A stretch of 64,000 nucleotides of DNA, taken from Sphingomonas sp. PR090111-T3T-6A. Lineage in GTDB: Bacteria > Pseudomonadota > Alphaproteobacteria > Sphingomonadales > Sphingomonadaceae. The notes under the pieces were generated by a model, which saw only the letters and a program-made list of their open reading frames with translations, had not been told where the DNA came from and searched no databases. This document shows, one piece after another, positions 45,613-53,918 of the stretch. Position 1 is the first letter of the stretch; every line of letters starts with the position of its first letter. Made by a program: the position numbers and the translations under genes. The stretch is from contig NZ_AORL01000021.1 of assembly GCF_000383095.1 (NCBI RefSeq), positions 620,001 to 684,000 on the forward strand. The letters are read 5' to 3'.

Positions 45613-45672
45613 CCCGGATCGGAGCCACCCCGCGGGGCCGTGATCCGGCTGGATGATGCAAGAGTGAGGAAT

Positions 45673-46965
45673 ATGCGAGAGGCAAGGCAGACGACGCGAA
45701 TCCTGCTGGCGAGCCTGGTCGGCACGTCGGTCGAGTTCTACGATTTCTACATCTACGCCACGGCGACCAGCCTCGTGTTCGGGCCGCTCTTCTTTCCGGC
45801 CGGCTCCGCGTCCGCGCAGCTCCTCTCATCCTATGCGAGCTTCGGCCTCGCCTTCCTCGCCCGTCCGCTGGGCGGCGCGCTGTTCGGCCATTTCGGCGAT
45901 CGGATCGGCCGCAAGTCGACGCTGGTCGCCTCGCTGCTGCTGATGGGCATCTCCACCGCGGCCATCGCCTTCCTGCCGACCTACGCGATGGTCGGGTGGC
46001 TGGCGCCCGCCCTGCTCTGCCTGCTGCGGTTCGGACAGGGCATCGGCCTCGGTGGCGAATGGAGCGGCGCGGCACTGCTGGCGGTGGAGAACGCGCCACC
46101 GGGATGGCGCGCGCGGTACGGCATGATGCCGCAGCTCGGCGCGCCGGTCGGCTTCCTCGCGGCCAATGGCTTCTTCCTGTTGCTGGGGCTTGGCCTCAGC
46201 CCGGATCAGTTCCGTGACTGGGGCTGGCGCATCCCCTTCCTGGCGAGCGCATTGCTGGTCGGCCTCGGCCTGTGGGTACGGCTCAAGCTGACCGAAACCG
46301 CCGCCTTCGCCGCGGCGATCGAAGAGGAGGCCCCGCCCCGCGTGCCGATCGTGGAAGTGCTGCGGAGCCATTTCGGGCCGGTGGTGGCCGCCACACTGGG
46401 CGTCGTCGCCTGCTTCGCGCTCTATTACATCGCGACCGCCTTCACGCTCGGCTACGGCACCACCCAGCTCGGCTATCCGCGCCAGTCCTTCCTGGAGGCA
46501 CAGCTCGGCGCGATCCTGTTCATGGCGGCGGGCATCCTCCTCGCCGGCTGGCTGTCGGATCGCCTGCTGGACCCACGGCGCGTGCTGATCTGGGGCTGCC
46601 TCGGGACGATCGCTGCCGGCGCGCTGCTGGCGCCCCTCGTCGGCAGCGGGCAGATCAGCGGCGTCTTCCTGTTCCTGGCGCTGGCGCTGCTTACCATGGG
46701 CTTCGTATACGGGCCGCTCGGCGCATGGCTGCCGGGCCTGTTCCCGCCGCAGGTCCGCTATACGAGCACCTCGCTCGCCTTCAACGTCGGTGGCATCATC
46801 GGCGGGGGGCTGACACCAGCCATCGCGCAGATGCTCGCCGAGCATGGCGGGCTGACGTCCGTCGGCGTGTATCTGGCCGGCGCGGCGGTGCTCAGCCTGA
46901 TCGGGCTGCTGCTGGCCGGCCGCTTCGCTATCTCGGGCGAGGCCCTGGCCCGGCCCGGCCTCTGA
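45673..46965 (+). CDS. MFS transporter, metabolite:H+ symporter (MHS) type
   Basis: A 430-residue inner-membrane protein. VGTSVEFYDFYIYATATSLVF in helix 1 and GALFGHFGDRIGRKSTL after helix 2 are the MHS (KgtP/ShiA/ProP) signatures, and FGQGIGLGGEWSGAALL follows in helix 4. It should import a small acid or similar metabolite. The ATG at 45673 follows GTGAGGAAT; a GTG at 45664 is possible. It lies 60 bases after cutC and 19 before the dienelactone hydrolase gene, and may share a transcript with both. Confidence 0.88.
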   Translation: MREARQTTRILLASLVGTSVEFYDFYIYATATSLVFGPLFFPAGSASAQLLSSYASFGLAFLARPLGGALFGHFGDRIGRKSTLVASLLLMGISTAAIAFLPTYAMVGWLAPALLCLLRFGQGIGLGGEWSGAALLAVENAPPGWRARYGMMPQLGAPVGFLAANGFFLLLGLGLSPDQFRDWGWRIPFLASALLVGLGLWVRLKLTETAAFAAAIEEEAPPRVPIVEVLRSHFGPVVAATLGVVACFALYYIATAFTLGYGTTQLGYPRQSFLEAQLGAILFMAAGILLAGWLSDRLLDPRRVLIWGCLGTIAAGALLAPLVGSGQISGVFLFLALALLTMGFVYGPLGAWLPGLFPPQVRYTSTSLAFNVGGIIGGGLTPAIAQMLAEHGGLTSVGVYLAGAAVLSLIGLLLAGRFAISGEALARPGL

Positions 46966-46984
46966 ACATTCGAAAGGGAACAGG

Positions 46985-47728
46985 ATGATTATCCGGTCGG
47001 ACGAGACGGTGGACCTGCCGACATCGGGCGGCGGCTCGATGCGGATGCATCTGTTCCGGCCGGCCGTTCCGGGGCGCTATCCGGGTGTCCTGTTCTTCTC
47101 GGAAATCTATCAGGTGACGGATCCAATCCGCCGCCTCGCCGCGATGATCGCGGGACAGGGCTATGTCGTAGGCGTCCCCGAGGTCTATCACGAATATGAG
47201 CCTGCCGGCACGGTGCTGCACTACGATCAGGCCGGGACCGATCGGGGCAATTTCCTGAAATTCCACAAGCCGTTCGCCGCCTATGACGAGGACGCCCGGA
47301 TCGGGCTCGACTATCTCGCCGGGCATGAGGCCTGCACGGGCAAGCTCGCGACGATGGGCGTCTGCCTCGGCGGGCACCTCGCCTATCGCGCGGCGCTCAA
47401 CCCGATCGTATCGGCGGCGGCCTGCTTCTACGCGACGGACATCCATTCCGGGACGCTCGGCGCCGGCAAGTCCGACGACAGCCTCGCCCGCATGGACGAG
47501 CTGAAGGCCGAGACGATGTTCGTCTGGGGCCGACAGGACCCGCACGTCCCCTTCGAAGGGCGGCTCGCGATCCGGGCGCGGCTGGAGGAGGTCGGCGCGC
47601 GCTACGAATGGCATGAGGTGAACGCCGCCCACGCCTTCCTGCGCGACGAGGGGCCGCGTTATGATCCGGCGCTCTTCCTCCAGGCGGTCGACTGGACGCT
47701 CCGCCTGTTCCACCGCACTCTCTGCTGA
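46985..47728 (+). CDS. Dienelactone hydrolase family protein
   Basis: A 247-residue alpha/beta hydrolase. The DLH pattern is clear: VLFFSEIYQVTDPIR (with the conserved Glu), the nucleophile elbow GVCLGGH (Cys), VWGRQDPHVPFEGR (Asp) and NAAHAFLRD (His). The start follows AAAGGGAACAGG. No signal peptide. The substrate may be a lactone or ester; the adjoining MHS transporter might import it. It converges on the sugar porter gene, with only 7 bases between the stops. Confidence 0.89.
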   Translation: MIIRSDETVDLPTSGGGSMRMHLFRPAVPGRYPGVLFFSEIYQVTDPIRRLAAMIAGQGYVVGVPEVYHEYEPAGTVLHYDQAGTDRGNFLKFHKPFAAYDEDARIGLDYLAGHEACTGKLATMGVCLGGHLAYRAALNPIVSAAACFYATDIHSGTLGAGKSDDSLARMDELKAETMFVWGRQDPHVPFEGRLAIRARLEEVGARYEWHEVNAAHAFLRDEGPRYDPALFLQAVDWTLRLFHRTLC

Positions 47729-47735
47729 GGAAGCC

Positions 47736-49136
47736 TTAGAGGAGAGACGCCGTGGCCGGCTGGCGCGCCGGCTCCCCTTCGAGCTGCTCTTCCATCCCCT
47801 CCAGCGAGATGCCCTTCGTCTCCGGGAAATAGACCCACACGATCGCGAACTGCACGACCATCATCACCGCGAAGAAATAGAAGGGCAGGCTGGCGGACAT
47901 CGCCGCCACAGTGGGGAAGACGGCCGCGATCATCGCGTTCAGCCCCCAATGGGTCGAGGCGCCGACCGCGCTGCCGCGCCCGCGCACCGGCGTCGGAAAG
48001 ACCTCGCTGATATAGACCCAGATCACCGCCCCGGTGCTGGGGGCGAAGAAGGCTATGAACCCGATCAGCGCATAGAGGACCATCGGCTTCGGCAGCACGC
48101 CGCCCATCGCCGCCCCCGCCACGGCGAGGCAGACAGCCATGCCGGCGGAACCGATCAGGAGAAGCGTCGTCCGCCCCAGCCTGTCGATCAGCAACATGCC
48201 GACGCAGGTGAACACCGCGTTGACCAGGCCGATGATGACGGCCTGCATGTCCGCCGAGAAAGCGCCGCCCGACACCGCGAAGATGTCGTTCAGATAATAG
48301 AGCAGCGCGTTGATCCCCGAGAGCTGGTTGAACGCCGCGATCGCGACCGCCAGCAGGATGGGCTTCCGGTGCCGGGTCCAGGACAGCCTTTCGCTCGCTC
48401 CCGTCTTCGCCAGGCCTCGCCGGAATGCATCGATGGCGGCATCGGCCTGATCGCCCTCCATGCCGATACGGGCGAGCGAGCGGCGGGCTTCGTCCTCCCG
48501 GCCTTTCCCGACCAGCCAGCGCGGACTGTTCGGAATACGGATCAGGAGCAGCATGAAGACCAGTGCCGGCACCGCGGCCACGCCGAACTTCCACCGCCAT
48601 TCGGTCGCGCCCAGCCCGAACGAGCCGATGATCGCATTGGATACATAGGCCAGCAGGATGCCGAGGATGATGTTGAACTGGAATGTCGCGACCAGTGCCC
48701 CACGCTTCGACGGCGGCGCGATTTCCGAGATATAGACCGGCGCCAGCACCGAGGAGCCTCCGACCGCAAGGCCGGCAAAGACGCGGAACAGGACGAGCGA
48801 GCCCCAGCTCCACGCGAAGGCACAGCCGAAACCGGCAATGACGTAGAAAATGGCGAGCACCCGCAGCGTATCGCGGCTGCCGAAACGATCACCGGGAACG
48901 CCGGCGAACAACGCTCCGATCAACGTGCCCCAGAGCGCGGAGGATACGGTGACGCCCAGCCACGTCGGGTCGAGATCATATTGCTTCGACAAGGCATGGG
49001 TCGTGCCGGAGATCACGGCGGTGTCGAACCCGAACAGAAGCCCGGCCAGCGCGGCGGTGGCAATGCAGGCCAGCAAGCCGGGATGGAGCAGCGACGGCTC
49101 CGCGCCCGCCCCCGATCGGAATGCCGCCTGACTCAT
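47736..49136 (-). CDS. MFS sugar porter family transporter
   Basis: A 466-residue 12-helix sugar:H+ symporter. Signatures are LAGLLFGFDTAVISGT (helix 1), PVYISEIAPPSKRGALV, FNQLSGINALLYYLNDIF (helix 7), and the C-terminal FFPETKG-type motif (VWVYFPETKGISLE). The ATG at 49136 follows GGAGGAGGCGG. XylE/GalP/GLUT-type porters import hexoses or pentoses. It ends the leftward gene run that begins at the maltodextrin locus, so it may import glucose released there, but its operon membership is uncertain. Confidence 0.92.
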   Translation of the reverse strand: MSQAAFRSGAGAEPSLLHPGLLACIATAALAGLLFGFDTAVISGTTHALSKQYDLDPTWLGVTVSSALWGTLIGALFAGVPGDRFGSRDTLRVLAIFYVIAGFGCAFAWSWGSLVLFRVFAGLAVGGSSVLAPVYISEIAPPSKRGALVATFQFNIILGILLAYVSNAIIGSFGLGATEWRWKFGVAAVPALVFMLLLIRIPNSPRWLVGKGREDEARRSLARIGMEGDQADAAIDAFRRGLAKTGASERLSWTRHRKPILLAVAIAAFNQLSGINALLYYLNDIFAVSGGAFSADMQAVIIGLVNAVFTCVGMLLIDRLGRTTLLLIGSAGMAVCLAVAGAAMGGVLPKPMVLYALIGFIAFFAPSTGAVIWVYISEVFPTPVRGRGSAVGASTHWGLNAMIAAVFPTVAAMSASLPFYFFAVMMVVQFAIVWVYFPETKGISLEGMEEQLEGEPARQPATASLL

Positions 49137-49239
49137 GACACCGCCTCCTCCACTGGTCGTCGCGCTCGGGCGCAACTTGTTGGAGACGTGGCGTAAGGCA
49201 CGAGCGGACCATGCTCAAGGACGTCGGCACGTCTGTCGA

Positions 49240-49446
49240 TCACGACCGCTCCGTCGTCCGGACATAAGGCAGGAAGAACATGTACAACCCACTGGCCAGC
49301 AGCAGCGCCAGCGGTGCCAGCGGCGCATAGACAATGGGCGGCGGTGGCGGGCCGAAGGGCATCATCAGGAAGTTCGCAAGGACAGTCAGGGTCAGGATGA
49401 TGCCCAGCCAGCGATGGCTCTGGCGGACCCAGCTTCGCAAGATCAT
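49240..49446 (-). CDS. Small membrane protein (68 aa)
   Basis: A 68-residue protein with two hydrophobic helices (WLGIILTLTVLANFLMM and LAPLALLLASGLYMFFLPYV) joined by a proline run GPPPPP. The ATG follows GGGGAGGCTGCT at good spacing. RQSHRWLG at the N-terminus resembles the first helix of PepSY-type membrane proteins. It lies between the VOC gene and the sugar porter gene, all leftward. Function unknown. Confidence 0.65.
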   Translation of the reverse strand: MILRSWVRQSHRWLGIILTLTVLANFLMMPFGPPPPPIVYAPLAPLALLLASGLYMFFLPYVRTTERS

Positions 49447-49497
49447 AGCAGCCTCCCCTCAGGAGCAGGCAGGATGGAATGAAGCACATGGGGTGCC

Positions 49498-49902
49498 TCA
49501 GCGGGCCTGGATCAGCTTCCAGCCATTGCCCGACGGATCGCGGAAGCTCGCGTCGACCGAGCCATACCGCGCGATCGGCTCCTGCGTGAACTCGACGCCG
49601 CGCCCCCGCATCGCCTCATAGGTGGCGTGGCAATCCTCGACGACCAGCACCAGCGGCGGCATCGCTCCCTTGGCGACCGCCTCCAGCAGCCCCCGCGCGG
49701 TCTCCTCATCGACCGTCGGCGCCTGCGGCCGGAACAGGCCAAGCTGGAAGTCCGGCTGATCGGGATGCTGCACTGTCAACCAGCGATAATCCCCGTTGCG
49801 CGCGTCGGTATGGACGCGAAATCCGAGCCTCTCGACATAGAACTGAAGCGCCTCGTCCTGATCGTGGACGTACAGGCCGGCGACTTGGACACCTTGCGTC
49901 AT
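49498..49902 (-). CDS. VOC family (glyoxalase/bleomycin resistance-like) protein
   Basis: A 134-residue VOC-fold protein with two beta-alpha-beta-beta-beta modules. VAGLYVHDQDEALQFYVERLGF and DARNGDYRWLTVQHPDQ form the first; PLVLVVEDCHATYEAMRGRG and DPSGNGWKLIQ form the second and carry the usual C-terminal metal-binding region. Its ATG overlaps the stop of the AraC-type gene (ATGA). The pair is a common genomic arrangement. Substrate unknown. Confidence 0.88.
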   Translation of the reverse strand: MTQGVQVAGLYVHDQDEALQFYVERLGFRVHTDARNGDYRWLTVQHPDQPDFQLGLFRPQAPTVDEETARGLLEAVAKGAMPPLVLVVEDCHATYEAMRGRGVEFTQEPIARYGSVDASFRDPSGNGWKLIQAR

Positions 49903-50402
49903 AAGACCTCCGTTTCGATGGCCCCGGTCCTATCGCCGCTCTCCCGCCGCCGCTTCTCCGAAACTGCCATTGTGAGATCGGGCCGTTGCGCCGCGCTGAC
50001 GAAGCAGTGCGGCACCTGCTCCAGATCATGCGCCGCAGCCTGCATCCGCCGCCGCCATTCGCCCGGACTCTCGCCGGTCACGTCACGAAAAGTGCGGCCG
50101 AAGGTCCCCAGGCTGTTCCAGCCTGTCTGGAAGGCGATCTCCGTGACCGGCAGATCGGTATCGCGCAGCAGGGCCGTGGCACGCTCGACGCGGCGGGTCA
50201 GCAGATAGCGATGCGGCGGGACACCGAAGGCATCCCGGAACGAGCGCGCGAAATGCGCCTCCGAGGCGCCGCTGACGCGGGCCAGCCGCGACACCGGCCA
50301 TTCCTCCTGCGGGGCGGCATCCATCCGGTCCTTCGCGCGCAACAGGCGGCGGAGCAGCTTCAAGTCCCGGTCGGCGGACGCTGTGGCGATCTTGGACGTC
50401 AC
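49899..50402 (-). CDS. AraC-type HTH regulator without a sensor domain
   Basis: A 167-residue protein made almost wholly of the two-HTH AraC/XylS domain: VSRLARVSGASEAHFARSF, then VTEIAFQTGWNSLGTFGRTF and the typical G-SPGEWRR end. A C-terminal tail of about 45 residues has no recognised domain. There is no N-terminal cupin, so ligand sensing must be external or absent. It is translationally coupled to the VOC gene, which may be its target or partner. It follows the GH13 gene by 76 bases. Confidence 0.85.
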   Translation of the reverse strand: MTSKIATASADRDLKLLRRLLRAKDRMDAAPQEEWPVSRLARVSGASEAHFARSFRDAFGVPPHRYLLTRRVERATALLRDTDLPVTEIAFQTGWNSLGTFGRTFRDVTGESPGEWRRRMQAAAHDLEQVPHCFVSAAQRPDLTMAVSEKRRRESGDRTGAIETEVL

Positions 50403-50478
50403 GGTTCCCGATCAAGCTGGTGGATCGTCGGCCTGTGATGCCCAGTCCACCCACCGTTCGCAATGGTCCGCGCCTGTC

Positions 50479-52209
50479 CTATTCGATTTCGGCCACGAAC
50501 ACGCCCAGAGGATCGAGGTGAACCCCATCCGTGGACGGAAGAGCACGGTTGCTGGCGATGACATGATCGATCTTCGCCGCGCTGACGCCGGATAGGGCGA
50601 TCTCGGCCGGCTTGTCGTCGAAATTGAGCAGTACCAGCACCTTACGACCTCCACCGCTGCGCTGGAAAGCAAGCACCTGCGGGTCGTTTGGCGCGACCTG
50701 CACATAATCGCCCGACAGCGCCGGATTGGTCCGGCGGGCGGCGATCAGCGTACGGTACAGCGACAGCACCGAATGGGGATCGTCCATCTGGACGGCGACA
50801 TTGCGCGTCGCATAATCGGGGCCGACCGGCAGCCACGGCTTCGCCCCGCCGTTGAAGCCGGCGTTGACGCTCGCATCCCAGTGCATCGGCGAGCGCTCGC
50901 CGTCGCGGCCTTTCTCCAGCGGCCAGCCCTTCTTGCCGATGACGTCCTGCACATCCTCGACGCGGGTGGGATCGTTGTTCACCATGCCCAGTTCCTCCCC
51001 GTAATAGAGGATGGGCGTGCCCCGCAGCGTCAGCAGCAGGGCGCCGGTGAGCTTGGCCATGTCGTCGGTGGACGCGCCCGGCGGCAGCGGCAGGCGACCG
51101 GCCACGCGACGATTGTCGTGGTTGGAGAGGGCGAAACAGGGCCAGCCGCCCACCGGATTGCTCTCGACCGCCTGAATCCGCGCGCGCAGATCCGGCGCGG
51201 TCAGCGTCTTCAGCGTCATCAGGTTGAGGAACATGGGCAACTGAAGTTCGTCGTTCTTCGGCCCGTAGTAGCGGACCAGATCGGCGGCATTGTCCGTCCA
51301 CGTCTCGCCGATCAGCACGCGGCCCGGATAGCGATCGATCACCTCGCGGCGCAGCTTCTGAAGCTCGGTATGGACTTCGGGCTGGTTGTCGTTGTTGGGG
51401 CGGCTTTGGTTGGGCATCCCGAAGGCGTCGGTGCCGCTGGTGATCGGATTGTCCTTGAGATCCGGCCGCTCGAACATCGCGTCCACCGCATCGAGGCGAT
51501 AGCCGTACACGCCGCGCTTCAGCCACCACGCGGCCGCATCGAACATCGCCTGCTCGACCTTGGGGTTGCGCCAGTTGAGATCGGGCTGCTGCGGGTAGAA
51601 ATAATGATAATAGGACTGGCCGGTCTTCGCATCGGCCGTCCAGGCGGAGCCGCCGAAGATCGACGTCCAGTTGTTGGGCGGGCTGCCGTCCGCCTTGGCG
51701 TCGCGCCAGATATAGAAATCGCGATAGGGGTTGGTACGGCTGCTGCGCGACTGGACGAACCAGGGGTGCGTATCCGACGTGTGGTTCACCACGAAATCAA
51801 GGATCAGCTTGACGCCACGGGTCTTGCCGTCGGCGATCAGGTGATCGACGTCGGCGACCGTGCCGAACTGCGGATCGACGCCGTTATAATCCGCGACGTC
51901 ATAGCCGAAGTCCGCCTGCGGGCTCGGGAACATCGGCGTCATCCAGACCGCGTCGATGCCGAGTGCCTGGATATAATCCATGTGGCGATCGATGCCGGCG
52001 ATGTCGCCGATGCCGTCATTGTTGCTGTCCGCGAAGCTGCGCGGATAGACCTCGTAGACGACGGCATGTTTCCACCAGTCGAGTTGATCCACGGCGGGGT
52101 TGGACGGCATCGCGGGAGGCGTCGCCGCCACGGCCGGCGCGGCGCCCGCCAGCAAGACTGCGGAAGCCGTCGCCATCCAGCGCTGGCGAACCCGACGAGA
52201 CCTGAACAT
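50479..52209 (-). CDS. Exported GH13 alpha-glucosidase/alpha-amylase family enzyme
   Basis: A 576-residue enzyme. The ATG at 52209 follows AAGGAGTGGATGGA and gives a signal peptide through AGAAPAVAA. GH13 landmarks are VVYEVYPRSFADSNNDGIGD, nucleophile D240 in YRLDAVDAM, acid/base E302 in LIGETW, and D365 in SNHDNRR. LDFVVNHTSDTHPWF is region I. It resembles oligo-1,6-glucosidase/alpha-glucosidase types. Exported, it would release glucose from maltodextrins in the periplasm. It is the last of three GH13 genes behind the MalA-like receptor. Confidence 0.91.
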   Translation of the reverse strand: MFRSRRVRQRWMATASAVLLAGAAPAVAATPPAMPSNPAVDQLDWWKHAVVYEVYPRSFADSNNDGIGDIAGIDRHMDYIQALGIDAVWMTPMFPSPQADFGYDVADYNGVDPQFGTVADVDHLIADGKTRGVKLILDFVVNHTSDTHPWFVQSRSSRTNPYRDFYIWRDAKADGSPPNNWTSIFGGSAWTADAKTGQSYYHYFYPQQPDLNWRNPKVEQAMFDAAAWWLKRGVYGYRLDAVDAMFERPDLKDNPITSGTDAFGMPNQSRPNNDNQPEVHTELQKLRREVIDRYPGRVLIGETWTDNAADLVRYYGPKNDELQLPMFLNLMTLKTLTAPDLRARIQAVESNPVGGWPCFALSNHDNRRVAGRLPLPPGASTDDMAKLTGALLLTLRGTPILYYGEELGMVNNDPTRVEDVQDVIGKKGWPLEKGRDGERSPMHWDASVNAGFNGGAKPWLPVGPDYATRNVAVQMDDPHSVLSLYRTLIAARRTNPALSGDYVQVAPNDPQVLAFQRSGGGRKVLVLLNFDDKPAEIALSGVSAAKIDHVIASNRALPSTDGVHLDPLGVFVAEIE

Positions 52210-52277
52210 TCCATCCACTCCTTCACGCCGAAGCGACACAAGATCGCGCGGCTGGCCCCTACGAGGACCGATAATGC

Positions 52278-53918
52278 TCAACCGAGCCGTTCGAGCACCA
52301 TGCCCGAGACAGCCGGCAGCCGGCCGATCGCCGCACCGCCCACTTCGGCCATCATCCGCCACCGGGCGGCTTCGGTCGGTTGCCAGTCGAGCGGCACATC
52401 GCCCAGATTGAAGGCGCAGAGAAGCAGCCCCTCCCCGTTCGATCGCTCGAACACCAGAAGCGCCTCGTTTGCTTCGACGATCCGCATATCGCCGATCAGC
52501 AGCACATCGCTGGCGTTGCGCATGGCAAGAAGATCGCGCGTGAGGGCCAGCATGGAATCGGCGCGCGCCTCCTGCCGGTCCACGGCGAGCGCATCATGGT
52601 CAGCGCCCAGCGGTAGCCAGGGCTGGACAGTCGAGAAGCCGCCATGCGGCCACGAATGCCGCCACGGCATGGGCGTCCGCGCGCCATCACGGCTCAGCGT
52701 CAGCGGCCAGTTGGCGATTGCCTCCGGGTCCTGAAGGGCCTCGAAGGGGACGTCCACCTGCGTCAGGCCCAGCTCGTCGCCCTGATAGAGGAAGATGTTG
52801 CCCCGCAGCGTGACGAGCAGCAGCATCGCCATGCGAGCGATGCGATCCGCCTGCTCAGGCGCCGCCCAGCGCGAGATGGCGCGAGGGGCGTCATGGTTGG
52901 AGAAAGCCCAGCTCGGCCAGCCGATCCCCTCGCCCGCCGGCCAGCGATCGAGCGAGGCCTGCACGAGCGCAGGCGTGAGGCGCGGCGCATAGAGGAAGTC
53001 GAAGCTGTAGGCGCTGTTCAGCCGCCGGTCGCCGCGCGTGAAGGCCTTCATCTCGGCATCGGGATCGGGGCCGCCGATCTCCGCGACGGTGAAACGGTCG
53101 CCATAGCTGTCGAGCACGCCCCGAAGCCGCTCGATGAAGCCGGCGATGTCGGCATGGCTCTGGTTGAACAGGTGGAGCTGGTAATCGAACGGGCGGGTGC
53201 GCGGGCTGCCATTGTCGGGCGCGGGCGGATTGTCGCGCAGCTCCGGGTCGTGCATCGCAAAGTTGAGCGCGTCGAGCCGGAAGCCGTCCACCCCGCGATC
53301 CAGCCAGAAGCGCGCCGTATCGATCAGCGCCTGCTGCACATCCGGATTATGGACGTTGAGATCGGGCTGCTCGGTCAGGAAATTGTGCAGATAATATTGG
53401 CGCCGCCGCGCGTCCCACGACCAGGCCGGGCCGCCGAACACCGAGGCCCAGTTGTTGGGCGGCGAGCCGTCCGGCTTGGGATCAGCCCAGACATACCAGT
53501 CGGCGCGCGCATTGGTGCGATCCTGCCGGCTCTCGCGGAACCAGGCATGCTGATCCGAGGTATGCGAATAGACCTGATCGATGATGACCTTCAGCCCCAG
53601 CGCATGGGCGCGGGCGATCAGCGCATCGAAATCGCCAAGCGTGCCGAAGATCGGATCGACATCGCAATAATCCGCCACGTCATAGCCGAAATCGCGCATC
53701 GGCGAGGTGAAGAAGGGCGACAGCCAGATCGCATCCACGCCGAGCGACGCGACATGATCGAGCCGCGCGGTGATGCCCGGCAGGTCGCCGATGCCGTCGC
53801 CGTTGGAGTCCGCGAAGCTGCGCGGATAGATCTGGTAGATGGCGGCGCCGCGCCACCAGGGCCGGGATGCACGGAGGGGGTGCGCGATCCCGGGGGCCGA
53901 TTGGGTTTCGATCATCAT
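52278..53918 (-). CDS. GH13 alpha-glucosidase (cytoplasmic)
   Basis: A 546-residue enzyme without a signal peptide. Landmarks: AIYQIYPRSFADSNGDGIGD, DQVYSHTSDQHAWF, nucleophile D216 in FRLDALNF, acid/base E280 in VAEIGG, and D343 in SNHDAPR. The VAEIGG context is typical of alphaproteobacterial alpha-glucosidases. The ATGATG start overlaps the stop of the upstream amylase gene (ATGA), so the two are co-translated. It should hydrolyse imported maltose or short maltodextrins. Confidence 0.93.
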   Translation of the reverse strand: MMIETQSAPGIAHPLRASRPWWRGAAIYQIYPRSFADSNGDGIGDLPGITARLDHVASLGVDAIWLSPFFTSPMRDFGYDVADYCDVDPIFGTLGDFDALIARAHALGLKVIIDQVYSHTSDQHAWFRESRQDRTNARADWYVWADPKPDGSPPNNWASVFGGPAWSWDARRRQYYLHNFLTEQPDLNVHNPDVQQALIDTARFWLDRGVDGFRLDALNFAMHDPELRDNPPAPDNGSPRTRPFDYQLHLFNQSHADIAGFIERLRGVLDSYGDRFTVAEIGGPDPDAEMKAFTRGDRRLNSAYSFDFLYAPRLTPALVQASLDRWPAGEGIGWPSWAFSNHDAPRAISRWAAPEQADRIARMAMLLLVTLRGNIFLYQGDELGLTQVDVPFEALQDPEAIANWPLTLSRDGARTPMPWRHSWPHGGFSTVQPWLPLGADHDALAVDRQEARADSMLALTRDLLAMRNASDVLLIGDMRIVEANEALLVFERSNGEGLLLCAFNLGDVPLDWQPTEAARWRMMAEVGGAAIGRLPAVSGMVLERLG

